Shown: positions 50,282-60,164, counted from the first letter of the stretch. The stretch: DNA of 64,000 nt from Catalinimonas niigatensis (GCF_030506285.1 NZ_CP119422.1:3615001-3679000), one strand, 5' to 3'. Program-made: numbers and translations. The notes: a model not told the origin generated them from the sequence alone.

Positions 50282-51334
50282 ATGGAAGAAACCTATGATG
50301 TCATTGTGGTCGGTGGGGGGCAGAGTGGCCTGGCGGTGGGTTATCACCTGAGAAAGACAGACTTAAAATACCTGATCCTGGACAGAGAAACCCTGTCGGG
50401 TGGAAGCTGGCAGCACTACTGGCAATCCCTTCGACTGTTTTCTCCCGCTTCTTTCAGCAGTCTGCCCGGCACGCTAATGCTAGGTGGTGCAGATTATTAT
50501 CCTAGCCGGGATGAAACGCTGGAGTATCTTCGGATGTACGAAAAAAAGTATAAGCTAAACGTACAAAGATCGGTTACTGTAGAAGCAGTTGCTCGGGAAA
50601 GAAATTTGTATCGTTTGGTGACCAACCAAGGTACATTCTGGAGCAAGACTGTAGTGAGTGCCACCGGGAGCTTTGCCAAGCCATTTATCCCTGAAATCAG
50701 CGGAATGGAGAATTTTGAAGGCGAAATTCTGCACTCTGCTGCTTATCAAAAGCCTGCCCCCTTTAAAGATAAGCAGGTGGTCATCGTCGGAGAAGGCAAT
50801 TCCGGTGCACAGATTCTGGCTGAAGTCAGTCAGTATGCCCGTACCACCTGGCTTACGGCAAAGGCTCCTTCCTTTTTGCCCGATGAGGTAGATGGCCGGG
50901 TGCTCTTTGACCGTGCTTCGGCTTTGTATGAAGCCAAGAAGCAAGGTAAAAATTTTCAACCTCCCTCTCTGGGTGATATTGTGATGGTACCTTCGGTCAA
51001 AGAGGCCAGAGCAAGAGGTGCGTTGAAAGCAAAACCAGCCATTGCGCATTTTGAAAAAAATGGAGTTGTACTTAAAAATGGAGAATTTGTAGCAGCAGAG
51101 ATGGTGATCTTCTGTACCGGATTTCGGCCAGCGCTGGATCACCTCAAACCGCTGAACATCCTTGAAAAAGATGGGCGGGTGCATACAGAAAATACCAAAG
51201 CCGAGAAAATAGCAGGTTTATGGCTGGTAGGCTACGGGAGTTGGACAGGTTTTGCCTCCGCTACCCTCATCGGCGTAGGACGAAGTGCCCGGCAAACCGT
51301 AGAGGAAATCAGGCAGTATGTATCATCAAGATGA
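50282..51334 (+). CDS. arsO: ArsO-like flavin-dependent monooxygenase
   Basis: A 350-residue NAD(P)-binding flavoprotein: FAD loop DVIVVGGGQSGLAVGYHLR, SGGSWQHYWQSLRLFSPASF, NADPH loop QVVIVGEGNSGAQILAEVS, and the final FCTGFRPALDHLK with GYGSWTGFASATLIGVGR. ArsO genes occur in ars operons and are thought to process arsenic or organoarsenicals; the exact reaction is less settled. It overlaps the downstream acetyltransferase start by 4 bp (ATGA). Confidence 0.85.
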   Translation: MEETYDVIVVGGGQSGLAVGYHLRKTDLKYLILDRETLSGGSWQHYWQSLRLFSPASFSSLPGTLMLGGADYYPSRDETLEYLRMYEKKYKLNVQRSVTVEAVARERNLYRLVTNQGTFWSKTVVSATGSFAKPFIPEISGMENFEGEILHSAAYQKPAPFKDKQVVIVGEGNSGAQILAEVSQYARTTWLTAKAPSFLPDEVDGRVLFDRASALYEAKKQGKNFQPPSLGDIVMVPSVKEARARGALKAKPAIAHFEKNGVVLKNGEFVAAEMVIFCTGFRPALDHLKPLNILEKDGRVHTENTKAEKIAGLWLVGYGSWTGFASATLIGVGRSARQTVEEIRQYVSSR

Positions 51335-51819
51335 ACATAATACTTTTTCAGCCGCAGCATTGGCCATCCGTGGCAGAAATTTACCACCTAGGTTTACTTA
51401 CACGCAATGCGACCTTTGAGACTGAAGTTCCTGCTTTTGAAGTATGGGATCAGAAGTTCTATTCACACCTACGCTGGGTAGCTCAGTATAACCAACAAGT
51501 AGTGGGCTGGGCAGGACTGATGCCGGTCTCTGCACGTAAAGCTTATGTCGGTGTAGCCGAAGTAAGTATTTACATTCATCCTGATTCTGCCGGTCATGGC
51601 ATTGGCAAAAGGCTGATGCAGCATTTGATTACTAAGAGTGAACAGGCAGGCATCTGGACGCTACAGGCTTCAATATTTCCTGAGAATGCGGCCAGTATCC
51701 TTTTGCATGAATCTTCAGGTTTTAGGAAAGTGGGTTTCCGTGAGAAAATAGCACAACTGGAAGGCGTCTGGAGAGATACGCTGATCTATGAGAGAAGAAG
51801 TACTATAGCAGGCATCTGA
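51331..51819 (+). CDS. arsN1: GNAT acetyltransferase, ArsN1-like (arsinothricin resistance)
   Basis: A 162-residue GNAT protein. Motifs NATFETEVPAFEVWDQKF, VVGWAGLMPVSARKAYVGVAEVSIYI (partly AGLMPVSARKAYVGVAEVSI), HGIGKRLMQHLI (acetyl-CoA loop), GIWTLQASIFPENAAS and GVWRDTLIYERRS follow the ArsN1/PAT pattern. ArsN1 acetylates arsinothricin or phosphinothricin. The frame opens at 51220 in the arsO gene; ATG 51331 overlapping its stop is the real start. Confidence 0.85.
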   Translation: MNIILFQPQHWPSVAEIYHLGLLTRNATFETEVPAFEVWDQKFYSHLRWVAQYNQQVVGWAGLMPVSARKAYVGVAEVSIYIHPDSAGHGIGKRLMQHLITKSEQAGIWTLQASIFPENAASILLHESSGFRKVGFREKIAQLEGVWRDTLIYERRSTIAGI

Positions 51820-51892
51820 AAAAAATAATAAGAAATTTTGCGTCTTTTTGGGCGTTGCCGAGTCTTCGCTACAGAACCAAATAAAACAGATC

Positions 51893-52309
51893 ATGAAAAG
51901 ATTGCATGTCAACATTCAGGTGAAAGAATTAGCTAAATCCATTCACTTTTATAGCCAGCTTTTTAAGGCTGAGCCTAGCGTAGTGAAAGCAGATTATGCC
52001 AAATGGATGCTGGAAGACCCAAAAGTCAATTTTGCCCTTTCACTTTCCGATACCAAAGAAGGGATTGAACATCTGGGCATACAGGCCGAGACAGAGGAAG
52101 AACTGGGAGAACTCTACAGCAGGCTTGACCGCATAGAAGGAAAGATATTTGAAGAAGGAGATACTGTATGCTGCTACGCCAAGTCCCACAAATCCTGGAT
52201 CGAAGATCCTCAGGGGGTAGAATGGGAAATATTTCACTCTTACGGTACTTCAGAAACAAATACCAGCGAAGGCAGTCCCTGCTGTATTCCTTTGTCAGAA
52301 AATAAGTAA
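51893..52309 (+). CDS. arsI: ArsI-type C-As bond lyase (VOC family)
   Basis: A 138-residue vicinal-oxygen-chelate enzyme that demethylates trivalent organoarsenicals. The expected Fe(II) ligands are His5 (RLHVN), His60 (IEHLG) and Glu112 (VEWEIF), and the arsenic-binding Cys pair is C93-C94 (DTVCCYAK). A Cys pair near the end (PCC) is also usual. The open frame begins at 51848; ATG 51893 is chosen. It separates cleanly from arsN1 (73-bp gap with T-rich sequence) but belongs to the same cluster. Confidence 0.92.
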   Translation: MKRLHVNIQVKELAKSIHFYSQLFKAEPSVVKADYAKWMLEDPKVNFALSLSDTKEGIEHLGIQAETEEELGELYSRLDRIEGKIFEEGDTVCCYAKSHKSWIEDPQGVEWEIFHSYGTSETNTSEGSPCCIPLSENK

Positions 52310-52366
52310 ATTAAGCAGGAAGTCCATACTATGGGACTTCCTCTTCACCTAATAAACAGGAATATC

Positions 52367-52978
52367 ATGTCATGTGAATTGGTAGCACCGGTTTTTCAGC
52401 AATACGAACAGGAACTGCTCGGCTTTATCAATAAGCGCCTAAAGGACAAACATCAGAGTGAGGATGTGCTGAATGATGTACTTATGAAAATATACCGTCA
52501 TTGCGAAAAGCTGCCCAAGGTTAGAAATAACCGAGCCTGGCTGTACCAGATTACCCGCAATGCCCTGTATGATTATTTTCGGGAAAACCAGAGAAGTATT
52601 AGTCTGGAAGATTCGCAAATTGAAGCAGAGGATCAGCCCGAACAAGAGCTCTACCAGTCGCTGGCGCCCTTGCTTCCTACCATGATCCGCATGTTGCCTG
52701 CCAAATATGCTGTACCCTTACAGATGAGTGATATTGAGGAGATCCCTCAGCAGCAAATTGCCGATAAGCTTGGCTTGTCCTTGTCTGGTGCTAAGTCGCG
52801 CATACAGCGGGGCAGAGAGAAGCTACGGGCTTTATTTTTTGAATGTCTTTACCTGGAACTTGATCATCAGGGTGTGCCGATGAGCTTTGCTGTAAAGGCA
52901 CATTGCACACCATTACATAGTTTTCAGCCTCAGACAGAACCTGATATTACTACCAGCGATAAACCATGCAATTGCTGA
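52367..52978 (+). CDS. sigZ: SigZ-like ECF sigma factor at the end of the ars operon
   Basis: A 203-residue sigma-70 family protein: region 2 (YEQELLGFINKRLKDKHQSEDVLNDVLMKIYRH, e.g. SEDVLNDVLMKIYRHCEKL) and RAWLYQITRNALYDYFRENQ; region 4 IPQQQIADKLGLSLSGAKSRIQRGREKLR. The SigZ ending KPCNC carries a Cys tail. No anti-sigma gene follows. Its position directly after arsI suggests it drives an arsenic-linked or metal-linked programme. ATG 52367 is chosen (frame open from 52331). Confidence 0.85.
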   Translation: MSCELVAPVFQQYEQELLGFINKRLKDKHQSEDVLNDVLMKIYRHCEKLPKVRNNRAWLYQITRNALYDYFRENQRSISLEDSQIEAEDQPEQELYQSLAPLLPTMIRMLPAKYAVPLQMSDIEEIPQQQIADKLGLSLSGAKSRIQRGREKLRALFFECLYLELDHQGVPMSFAVKAHCTPLHSFQPQTEPDITTSDKPCNC

Positions 52979-53072
52979 TTCCTGAGGAAAACAAATGAAA
53001 AGCTAGGTGAGTATTTTGTAATAAAGTGCTATTTTGCTGAGTATTTGATCTTTATAGCAACAAGCGTTCATT

Positions 53073-53885
53073 TTGAAGAATAAGCAGGATATTCCCCTAA
53101 AGGCCAAGATTGAGACACACCAATGGATCAAGGTAAGCAGGATGAAGGAAGTCATCAAGCCTACCCGTCCACACAAGCATGATGGTTATTTTGAGATCAT
53201 TCTGCTTCGTGAGGGGGCAGGTTTTCATACGATTGACGATGCTGCTTATGAAGTACTTACTCCCCTGGTCCATCTCCTCAAACCCGGACAAGTACATTGC
53301 TGGGATTTTACCCAAATACCCAAGGGCTATGTGCTTATGTTTAAAGAAGAAGTACTGCAAAACTATAGTGCTGCCAGAACTAAACTTTATGAGCTTCAGC
53401 CTGAAATCAGGCTGAGAGATATCCATGAGCTTTCCGCCCTTTTTGAGCAATCTTTACAGGCTTATCAAAGTGATAGAAATAGTGATGAGATGCTTTATGC
53501 TTATCTTAACCTGATTATTTTAAAGCTTTCACAGCATTCAAATGATCTAACTTTATCTAACCCCACTACTTTAAGCTTGCTTTATACCTATAAAAAGCTG
53601 GTAAACCAGCGGTTTGCTGATCTGAAGCTGGTAAGTGAGTATGCTGAAGCTTTGCACAGTTCTACTGCCCGGCTGAACGAGGCTTGTCAGACCGCCTTGG
53701 GCAAAAATGCCAGCACAATTATCAAGGAGCGTATTGTACTGGAAGCGAAAAATCTGTTGTTTCATACCAATAAGACTGTCACAGAAATTGCCACGGACCT
53801 TCGCTTCAGTGATGCTTCCAACTTCGTCAGGTTTTTTAAGTCTCACACTGGCCTTACCCCCCACAAATACCGGGATCTCATATAA
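53073..53885 (+). CDS. AraC-family transcriptional regulator
   Basis: A 270-residue regulator: N-terminal cupin-like sensor (RPHKHDGYFEIILLREGAGFH, HLLKPGQVHCWDF) and C-terminal AraC HTH (LVSEYAEALHSSTARLNEACQ, ERIVLEAKNLLFHTNKTVTEIA, FSDASNFVRFFKSHTGLTP). The start is TTG 53073; no closer ATG fits before residue 24. It lies 97 bp before a TonB-dependent receptor-like gene on the same strand and probably controls it and the ABC genes behind. Confidence 0.9.
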   Translation: MKNKQDIPLKAKIETHQWIKVSRMKEVIKPTRPHKHDGYFEIILLREGAGFHTIDDAAYEVLTPLVHLLKPGQVHCWDFTQIPKGYVLMFKEEVLQNYSAARTKLYELQPEIRLRDIHELSALFEQSLQAYQSDRNSDEMLYAYLNLIILKLSQHSNDLTLSNPTTLSLLYTYKKLVNQRFADLKLVSEYAEALHSSTARLNEACQTALGKNASTIIKERIVLEAKNLLFHTNKTVTEIATDLRFSDASNFVRFFKSHTGLTPHKYRDLI

Positions 53886-53981
53886 ACTTGGCAAAATCAC
53901 CATAATCAGCAGCAAAATGACCATGAGTCTATGGCTGATCCACGATACCTTTATTGCTGGTTCAGTTATAAAAGTTTGTCT

Positions 53982-56489
53982 ATGCTTCGGTCAATCCCTC
54001 TTACGCTTTTTTTATTTTTTTTACTACAAAATATCTACGCTCAAAATGCAATGATCCAGGGGAGTGTGCTGGACCAAAGCAGTGGCGAACCTTTAGAATA
54101 TGCAAATGTAGTGCTCTACCTGCCTTCTGACTCATCTATTGTAAGTGGCGTGATCAGTCAGGCTGATGGCTCATTCAAAATGGTTGACTTATCGGAAGGA
54201 AACTATTTTCTGCAGGTTCAATTCGTAGGATATGAAAATACCAGCTTAGAAAACATCAGGCTGGGAAAGGGTCAGACTTATGATGCCGGGGCTATTGCTC
54301 TTAGGGCCAATGAGCAGCTTTTAAATGAAATTCAAATAAGTGGTGAAAAAGCTTCTACTTATCACAAAATAGACCGGCAGGTGTACAATGCCGGGCAGTT
54401 CCAGTCAGCCATGGGCGGTACGGCCACCGATGTACTGAGAAATGTTCCCTCAGTGGCTGTCAATGCTGAAGGCAATATTACAGTGCGTGGTTCGGCAGGC
54501 TTCACCATACTGCTCAACGGGAAACCTATTCAAAGTGATCCTACTGCCATCCTCAGCCAGCTACCTGCCAATGCGATTGAAGATGTGGAGATCGTAACCG
54601 CCCCCTCAGCCAAATATGACCCGGAAGGAAAAGCGGGAATCATCAATATCATCACCAAAAAGGGGGCTACAGACGGCTTGTTTGTACTGGCAAATGTACA
54701 GGCAGGCCTGCCCAGCATCCAGGATTATGACAATGCCGATCCTGCCCGCCGCTATGGAGGAGATTTCACCCTCAACTATAGAAAAGATAAGTGGGATATT
54801 TCTCTGGGCGCCAGCTATTTGAGAAATGATATTGCCGGCAGAAGGGTAGGAGATGTGTTTACCGTCATCAATGATACGCTCACCCGCTTTCCTTCGGAGG
54901 GTGAAAGAAGTTTTGTAGAGAAGAACTATACTGCCCGTGCTACTGTAAGCTACGCCGCAGATGCTAAAAATAACCTGAGCCTGGGCTTTTTTGCCGGTAA
55001 AAGAAACAAAGAACGCACCGCTGACATTTTGTACAATAACAGTACTGTCTATCTGCCGGAGAGCGATACTGTTAGCCAAACCCAATACTTTAATAAAAAC
55101 CTGCTGATCAGAAAGGGGGATTTTTTGATTAGCAGCCTCGACTATGTGCATACTTTTGATGATCAGTCTCAGCTTACATCCTCGCTACTTTATGAATATA
55201 CCATGCTGGGAGGTCCCATTACCAACCTCAACCTTTCGTGGCCTTCGCTGCTGGACACACTGCAAGACCAGTACAATACCAATGACAACCCTCTGCATGG
55301 CATACGCTTTCAGCTAGATTACAGCAAACCTTTAGGAACAGGAAAACTGGACGCTGGCTACCAGTTCCGCAACCTGAACCATCAGGGAGAATTTATTTAT
55401 CAGGAAAGAGTAATAGGGACCAACAATTACGAGCTTATCCCCGAGTTTTCCAGCAATGTAGACCTGACCCGGCGTATTCATTCTATCTACGGACAATATT
55501 CCGGCAAGTGGAACAAGCTATCTTATGCTGCGGGAATGCGATTGGAATATATGGACCGGCAACTGCTGTTGTCCAACCTATTGACAGACAGCACCTACAA
55601 TTATGATTTTGTGAAAGTATACCCTTCCGCCAATCTGCTCTACGACTGGACAGAAAGCTTTCGTCTGAAAGCAGCTTACAGCAAAAGGGTAGAGCGAACG
55701 ACTACTTTCAAGATGAATCCTTTTCCAGAAAGAGAGCACTCAGAAACCCTGGAGCAAGGCGATGCAGAACTTCTGCCCGAATTCATTGACCTGCTGGAAG
55801 TAGGAGCGATCAAAGATTTTGGTAACAACTCAGTATTCCTTACGGCTTACTTTCAAAATGTGCAGAATCTGATCAACAGGGTAAATACAGTGTATAATGA
55901 TACTATTCTGAATCGTATTTACTCCAATGTAGGCCGGGGTAGGTCTTATGGGCTGGAAGCAGGTGCAGAAATCAATCCTACGAACTGGTGGAAACTCTAT
56001 GCCGGGGGTAATGCGTACAACTACAACATTGTCGGTGAATTTGCCGCAGAACCCATCAATACGCGTAGTTGGATTTATTCTATCAATGCCAACACTACGT
56101 TTAAACTTGCCCCTACCCTCAGCCTGCAGTGGACGCTCAATTATATCTCAGCCCGCAATACTGCCCAGGGAGAAGATTCTCGTTTCTTATCGCCCAACCT
56201 GACTGTGCAGAAGTCGTTTTTAAACAACCGCCTCACAGCTACGCTGCAATGGCTGAATATGGACATGGGCTTACTCCCTACCAACGAACAAAGGATTAGT
56301 ACCTGGAGTAGGGGCTTTCAGTCGGGTGAAGTTCCCCCTGGCAATATCCTGCGGGATCGGGAGTTCTACACCACTACCAACTATATTTACGAGGTGGATG
56401 TCATCATGCTCAATGTAAGTTTCCGCATCAACCAGCCAGCCGGTAAATCAAAGCTGATCAAGAGTGAGTTTGGCGACCAGGAGTTTTAG
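53982..56489 (+). CDS. Outer-membrane TonB-dependent receptor-like protein (OMP_b-brl_3 type)
   Basis: 835 residues: signal RSIPLTLFLFFLLQNIYAQ, a carboxypeptidase-D-like domain (GSVLDQSSGEPLEYANVVL), a plug-like region (LRNVPSVAVNAEGNITVRGS, GFTILLNGKPIQSDPTAIL, ANAIEDVEIVTAPSAKYDPE) and a large beta barrel. It has no TonB box I can name. The substrate is unknown. The frame opens at 53931; ATG 53982 is chosen for the signal peptide. It is followed by an ABC exporter about 100 bp later. Confidence 0.88.
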   Translation: MLRSIPLTLFLFFLLQNIYAQNAMIQGSVLDQSSGEPLEYANVVLYLPSDSSIVSGVISQADGSFKMVDLSEGNYFLQVQFVGYENTSLENIRLGKGQTYDAGAIALRANEQLLNEIQISGEKASTYHKIDRQVYNAGQFQSAMGGTATDVLRNVPSVAVNAEGNITVRGSAGFTILLNGKPIQSDPTAILSQLPANAIEDVEIVTAPSAKYDPEGKAGIINIITKKGATDGLFVLANVQAGLPSIQDYDNADPARRYGGDFTLNYRKDKWDISLGASYLRNDIAGRRVGDVFTVINDTLTRFPSEGERSFVEKNYTARATVSYAADAKNNLSLGFFAGKRNKERTADILYNNSTVYLPESDTVSQTQYFNKNLLIRKGDFLISSLDYVHTFDDQSQLTSSLLYEYTMLGGPITNLNLSWPSLLDTLQDQYNTNDNPLHGIRFQLDYSKPLGTGKLDAGYQFRNLNHQGEFIYQERVIGTNNYELIPEFSSNVDLTRRIHSIYGQYSGKWNKLSYAAGMRLEYMDRQLLLSNLLTDSTYNYDFVKVYPSANLLYDWTESFRLKAAYSKRVERTTTFKMNPFPEREHSETLEQGDAELLPEFIDLLEVGAIKDFGNNSVFLTAYFQNVQNLINRVNTVYNDTILNRIYSNVGRGRSYGLEAGAEINPTNWWKLYAGGNAYNYNIVGEFAAEPINTRSWIYSINANTTFKLAPTLSLQWTLNYISARNTAQGEDSRFLSPNLTVQKSFLNNRLTATLQWLNMDMGLLPTNEQRISTWSRGFQSGEVPPGNILRDREFYTTTNYIYEVDVIMLNVSFRINQPAGKSKLIKSEFGDQEF

Positions 56490-56590
56490 TAAAAAGATGG
56501 ATGAGAGGACTTTCATTGGTTTCTTTTATTATGTCCCAGTTCTTCTGTATCTTTTTCCATACACTATAATGCAGTGGAAAAACATCCCGA

Positions 56591-57442
56591 ATGATCAAAG
56601 TCCACGATTTATCCTTCACATATCCCGGCAACAGTCAGGCGGTGTTAAAGAAGCTGACTTTTGAAATAAAACAAGGAGAGATTTTTGGTTTTCTTGGCCC
56701 GTCCGGTGCTGGTAAAAGCACAACTCAGAAAATTCTATATAAGATACTACACGGCTTTCAGGGTGAAATTATGATCCATAATAAGCCGCTTAGCCAATGG
56801 GGTAAGGAATATTTTGAGCATATTGGAGTAGGCTTTGAATTGCCTAACCATTACCTGAAACTGACGGCAAGAGAAAATCTGCAACTGTTTGCTTCTTTTT
56901 ATCAAAAGGAAGAGCTGCTGCCTATTCCTGTACTTTTTGAAATGGTAGGGCTGGAAGACAGCATGGACAAAAAGGTAGAGGCATATTCCAAAGGGATGAA
57001 GATGCGTCTGAATTTCATCCGTGCCATCATGCATCAGCCAAACATTCTCTTCTTCGACGAACCTACCGCAGGCCTGGACCCGGTCAATGCGCATAAAGTC
57101 AAAGCACATATCATGGAGCTGAAGAAGCAGGGCAAAACCATCTTCATCACTACCCACAATATGAATACCGCCGATGAACTCTGCGACAGGGTTTCTTTTA
57201 TCGTAGATGGCCAGCTACAGGTGACAGAAGTCCCCGCTGTGTTAAAGCAGCAGTATGGGAAAGATACGGTGAAAGTAGAACTAAAAGATGCCACCACTGC
57301 TGAGTTTCCTTTGAAGGATTTAGGCTACAATTCCCAGTTTTTGGAATTGATCAGACAAAATGAATTGCTGCGGATCAATACCCAGGAAGCCACACTGGAG
57401 GAAGTGTTTATTCAGGTTACCGGTAAAGCTTTGAAAGTATGA
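56591..57442 (+). CDS. ABC transporter ATPase (drug-export type)
   Basis: A 283-residue ATPase: Walker A GPSGAGKSTTQKIL, signature YSKGMKMRLNFIRAI (atypical, SKGM instead of SGG), Walker B ILFFDEPTAGLDP and H-loop FITTHN. The variant signature is usual in the fluoroquinolone-export-like group. It overlaps the first permease gene by 4 bp. Confidence 0.92.
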   Translation: MIKVHDLSFTYPGNSQAVLKKLTFEIKQGEIFGFLGPSGAGKSTTQKILYKILHGFQGEIMIHNKPLSQWGKEYFEHIGVGFELPNHYLKLTARENLQLFASFYQKEELLPIPVLFEMVGLEDSMDKKVEAYSKGMKMRLNFIRAIMHQPNILFFDEPTAGLDPVNAHKVKAHIMELKKQGKTIFITTHNMNTADELCDRVSFIVDGQLQVTEVPAVLKQQYGKDTVKVELKDATTAEFPLKDLGYNSQFLELIRQNELLRINTQEATLEEVFIQVTGKALKV

Positions 57443-58140
57443 AAATGTTGCTACAGCAAATGAAATGGCAGTTTATACTACTGGCCAGAAATAACATCAT
57501 CTCCATCAGCATCGCGGTAACCATCGTCTATGCCTTGGTATTCTTTGCGCTGGAAGGATTAGACAACATGTATAAGGTCCTGACACTCTTAATTCTCAAT
57601 GATCCGGCGATTATAGGGATGTTTTTTATCGGCCTGACGGTGATTATGGAGAAAAACCAGCAGGTGCTTTCGGCTTTGTTTGTCACACCCATCAACCATC
57701 ATGTATACTTGGTTTCCCGAATTCTCGTACTTTCTATCATCGGCTGGGCTTGCGCTTTGGGAATGGCTTTGGCAGCTATTGGTCCAGCTTTTCAATTCCT
57801 TCATTTTTCGGTAGGTACCTTTGGGATATGTATGCTCTCTTGCCTGGCGGGACTTTATCTGGTATGTTATACCTTAGAGTTTATGCATTTCACTTTGAGG
57901 TCTATTCCCTTGCTGATGATCCTGATCAACCTGCCACTGCTTAACTATTTTGAAGTGACAGACATCCGCTTCTTTGACCTGATGCCTTCTTATGGAAGCC
58001 TGAGCCTCATCACCCATTCCTATAGTGAAGAGGTTAAAGTTTCTACACTTCTATATGGATATGCTTCTACTGCTTTTTGGATTTCCTTATTTTATCGGAT
58101 GGTATACCATGCTTTTATGGCCAGAATCGTAAACGCCTGA
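57439..58140 (+). CDS. ABC transporter permease 1
   Basis: A 233-residue membrane protein with six helices (IISISIAVTIVYALVFFALEG, PAIIGMFFIGLTVIMEKNQQ, LSALFVTPI, FGICMLSCLAGLYLVCY). The pattern EKNQQVLSALFVTPINHHVYL followed by S(R/K)I matches fluoroquinolone-export-type permeases (quoted in part). Two permease genes behind one ATPase point to a heterodimeric exporter of unknown substrate. Confidence 0.85.
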   Translation: MKMLLQQMKWQFILLARNNIISISIAVTIVYALVFFALEGLDNMYKVLTLLILNDPAIIGMFFIGLTVIMEKNQQVLSALFVTPINHHVYLVSRILVLSIIGWACALGMALAAIGPAFQFLHFSVGTFGICMLSCLAGLYLVCYTLEFMHFTLRSIPLLMILINLPLLNYFEVTDIRFFDLMPSYGSLSLITHSYSEEVKVSTLLYGYASTAFWISLFYRMVYHAFMARIVNA

Positions 58141-58144
58141 CCCT

Positions 58145-58855
58145 ATGAAGCAGTTGATCAACGTTTCCATCAGTGACTTTAAACTGATCTTCAGAGATGC
58201 TTCCCTGAGAATATTTTTGCTCTTGCCGGGCTTGATTTATTTGGTGGTCAACCTCTTCCTCCCCTGGCTGGCAAGTAGGTTTGAAGGGGTAGATGAGTAT
58301 GTTGCTTATGTGCTGGTAGTAGCCACGCTGGAGACCACCCAAATGTTTGGCTTCATCTATAGCATGGTGCTGATTGAGGAAAAGGAGACGGAAGTCGCCA
58401 AAGTATATGGGGTGCTACCCGTATCCAAAACCGGCTTTGTCCTTTCCCGATTGATCATACCTTGCCTGATTACCATAATCATAACCTGGATTCTGCTCAT
58501 CATTCAGCCATTTTATACTCTGTCCCTCTATGCAAGTCTATGGTTTTCAATACTTGCCGGATTCACTGTACCAATCTACACGCTGGGAATTGCCGTGCTA
58601 TCCAAAAATAAAATGGAAGGATTAGTCTGGATCAAGGTGTTCAATATCCTGGTGGTTATTCCCATCGTCGCCTTCTTTGTGCCCGATTCTTTTACTTTTC
58701 TATTCGGGATATTTCCTACATATTGGTTCTTTCAGGGGCTAAATTCTTTGATAGAGGGTGCGACCTTCTTTTGGTACCTACTGGCAGGTTTCGTTTACTT
58801 TATGCTGCTGCTAATAGTCACTGCACGTAGGTTTTCCAAAGTACATTTTGCATAG
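58145..58855 (+). CDS. ABC transporter permease 2
   Basis: A 236-residue membrane protein with six helices and the EEKETEVAKVYGVLPVSKTGF motif (shown in part), paralogous in layout to the preceding permease. It starts 4 bp after permease 1. The operon of ATPase plus two permeases is complete. It ends 17 bp from a convergent gene. Confidence 0.85.
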   Translation: MKQLINVSISDFKLIFRDASLRIFLLLPGLIYLVVNLFLPWLASRFEGVDEYVAYVLVVATLETTQMFGFIYSMVLIEEKETEVAKVYGVLPVSKTGFVLSRLIIPCLITIIITWILLIIQPFYTLSLYASLWFSILAGFTVPIYTLGIAVLSKNKMEGLVWIKVFNILVVIPIVAFFVPDSFTFLFGIFPTYWFFQGLNSLIEGATFFWYLLAGFVYFMLLLIVTARRFSKVHFA

Positions 58856-58872
58856 GCAGGGGGCAGGCAGCA

Positions 58873-59901
58873 TTAACTATCCTTTCCTCCTTCATCAAAA
58901 ACGATCACTACTTTGCCTATTGCCTTACCGGACTCGAGGATGCGGTGCGCTTCTTTGAAGTTTTCTACTGTCATCCCTATCAAGGTTTTATTCAGTGTGG
59001 GTTTGATGATTTCCTGATCCAGCAGATCTGCCACTGAGTTGAGAATATGGTGTTGCTCTACCATATCTTCTGTCTGGTACATAGCGCGGGTAAACATCAG
59101 CTCCCAGGAGAAGGACACACTTTTGGAACGTATGGCACGCATGTTCAGTTCGTTTTTGTTTTCTACAATTGAGCAAATACGCCCCTGAGGCTTGATCAGC
59201 TCTGCCATTGCTTCCCAATGCCCATCGGTATCCGCAAAGTTGAGAATATAGTCTACGTTACGCCTGCCTATATCGCGTACAGCTTCTACCAGATTGTGAT
59301 GGTTGGCTACCTGATCAGCACCGAGTTGGAGGCACCAATCTCTGGTTTCATCCCGTGAAGCAGTAGCGATGACTTCTAACTGTGTCATTTCTTTGAGCAT
59401 CTGAATGGCTATGGAACCTACACCTCCGGCTCCACCAATGATCAGGATACTTTGCCCTTCACCCTTTTGTCGCTGTATTCCCAAGCGTTCAAATATTGCT
59501 TCCCAGGCGGTGAGTGAGGTCAAAGGCATAGCTGCTGCCTCAGCATTGCTAAGGGAGGTCGGTTTCTTTCCTACAATACGTTCATCCACCAATTGAAACT
59601 CCGCATTGCTTCCCGGACGCGTGATGTCGCCTGCATAATACACCTCATCTCCGGGCGCAAACAAGCTCACCTGATCTCCTACAGCTTCTACGATACCTAC
59701 AGCATCCCAACCCAAAATTTTGGGAGCGTCTAGATCTACCGCACTGTTTTTGCGCACCTTGTAATCTACCGGGTTGACCGAAACGGCTTTTACCCTGACC
59801 AGGAGATCATGCCGTTCGGGAGTAGGGGTAGAAGTTTCAAATGCAATGAAGCTTTCTGCTTCACTGATGGGTAATGAAGTTTTAATGCCAATCGCTTTCA
59901 T
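58873..59901 (-). CDS. Zinc-type alcohol dehydrogenase-like / quinone oxidoreductase family protein
   Basis: A 342-residue MDR-superfamily NADPH oxidoreductase. Motifs: VKAVSVNPVDYKVRKNS, the GroES-like fold LGWDAVGIVEAVGD, nucleotide loop ILIIGGAGGVGSIAIQML, and TKIVGKAIGKVVI-like end (ILESGKAIGKVVIVFDEG). It lacks the catalytic zinc Cys/His set of true alcohol dehydrogenases, so it is more like the zeta-crystallin quinone reductase group. Single gene, transcribed convergent to the ABC operon. Confidence 0.9.
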   Translation of the reverse strand: MKAIGIKTSLPISEAESFIAFETSTPTPERHDLLVRVKAVSVNPVDYKVRKNSAVDLDAPKILGWDAVGIVEAVGDQVSLFAPGDEVYYAGDITRPGSNAEFQLVDERIVGKKPTSLSNAEAAAMPLTSLTAWEAIFERLGIQRQKGEGQSILIIGGAGGVGSIAIQMLKEMTQLEVIATASRDETRDWCLQLGADQVANHHNLVEAVRDIGRRNVDYILNFADTDGHWEAMAELIKPQGRICSIVENKNELNMRAIRSKSVSFSWELMFTRAMYQTEDMVEQHHILNSVADLLDQEIIKPTLNKTLIGMTVENFKEAHRILESGKAIGKVVIVFDEGGKDS

Positions 59902-60164
59902 AGTTCTATGATTAAATAACAGATGTCAATTACACTCCAACCAAAAATAAGGATTATGGTTCTCTTTTACTCCCTTGTAAATTATAAACGGTTTTCTTTT
60001 TTTTCTGGAATGTTGCAATACATACGCACTTGTAAACCTTGTACTAATCTATGACATACAATGATACTGATTTGGTATTGACCTGATCATTTGATGTTTT
60101 TCTTGAAAAAAATATATCTGTAAAACGAGCGTTTTTTTATAAAGCCCTTATCTTTCGTTTGATT

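Noticed and set aside
54530-55151. Minus-strand frames inside the TonB-dependent receptor gene
   Set aside because: Shadows; the plus-strand reading has a signal peptide and domain structure.
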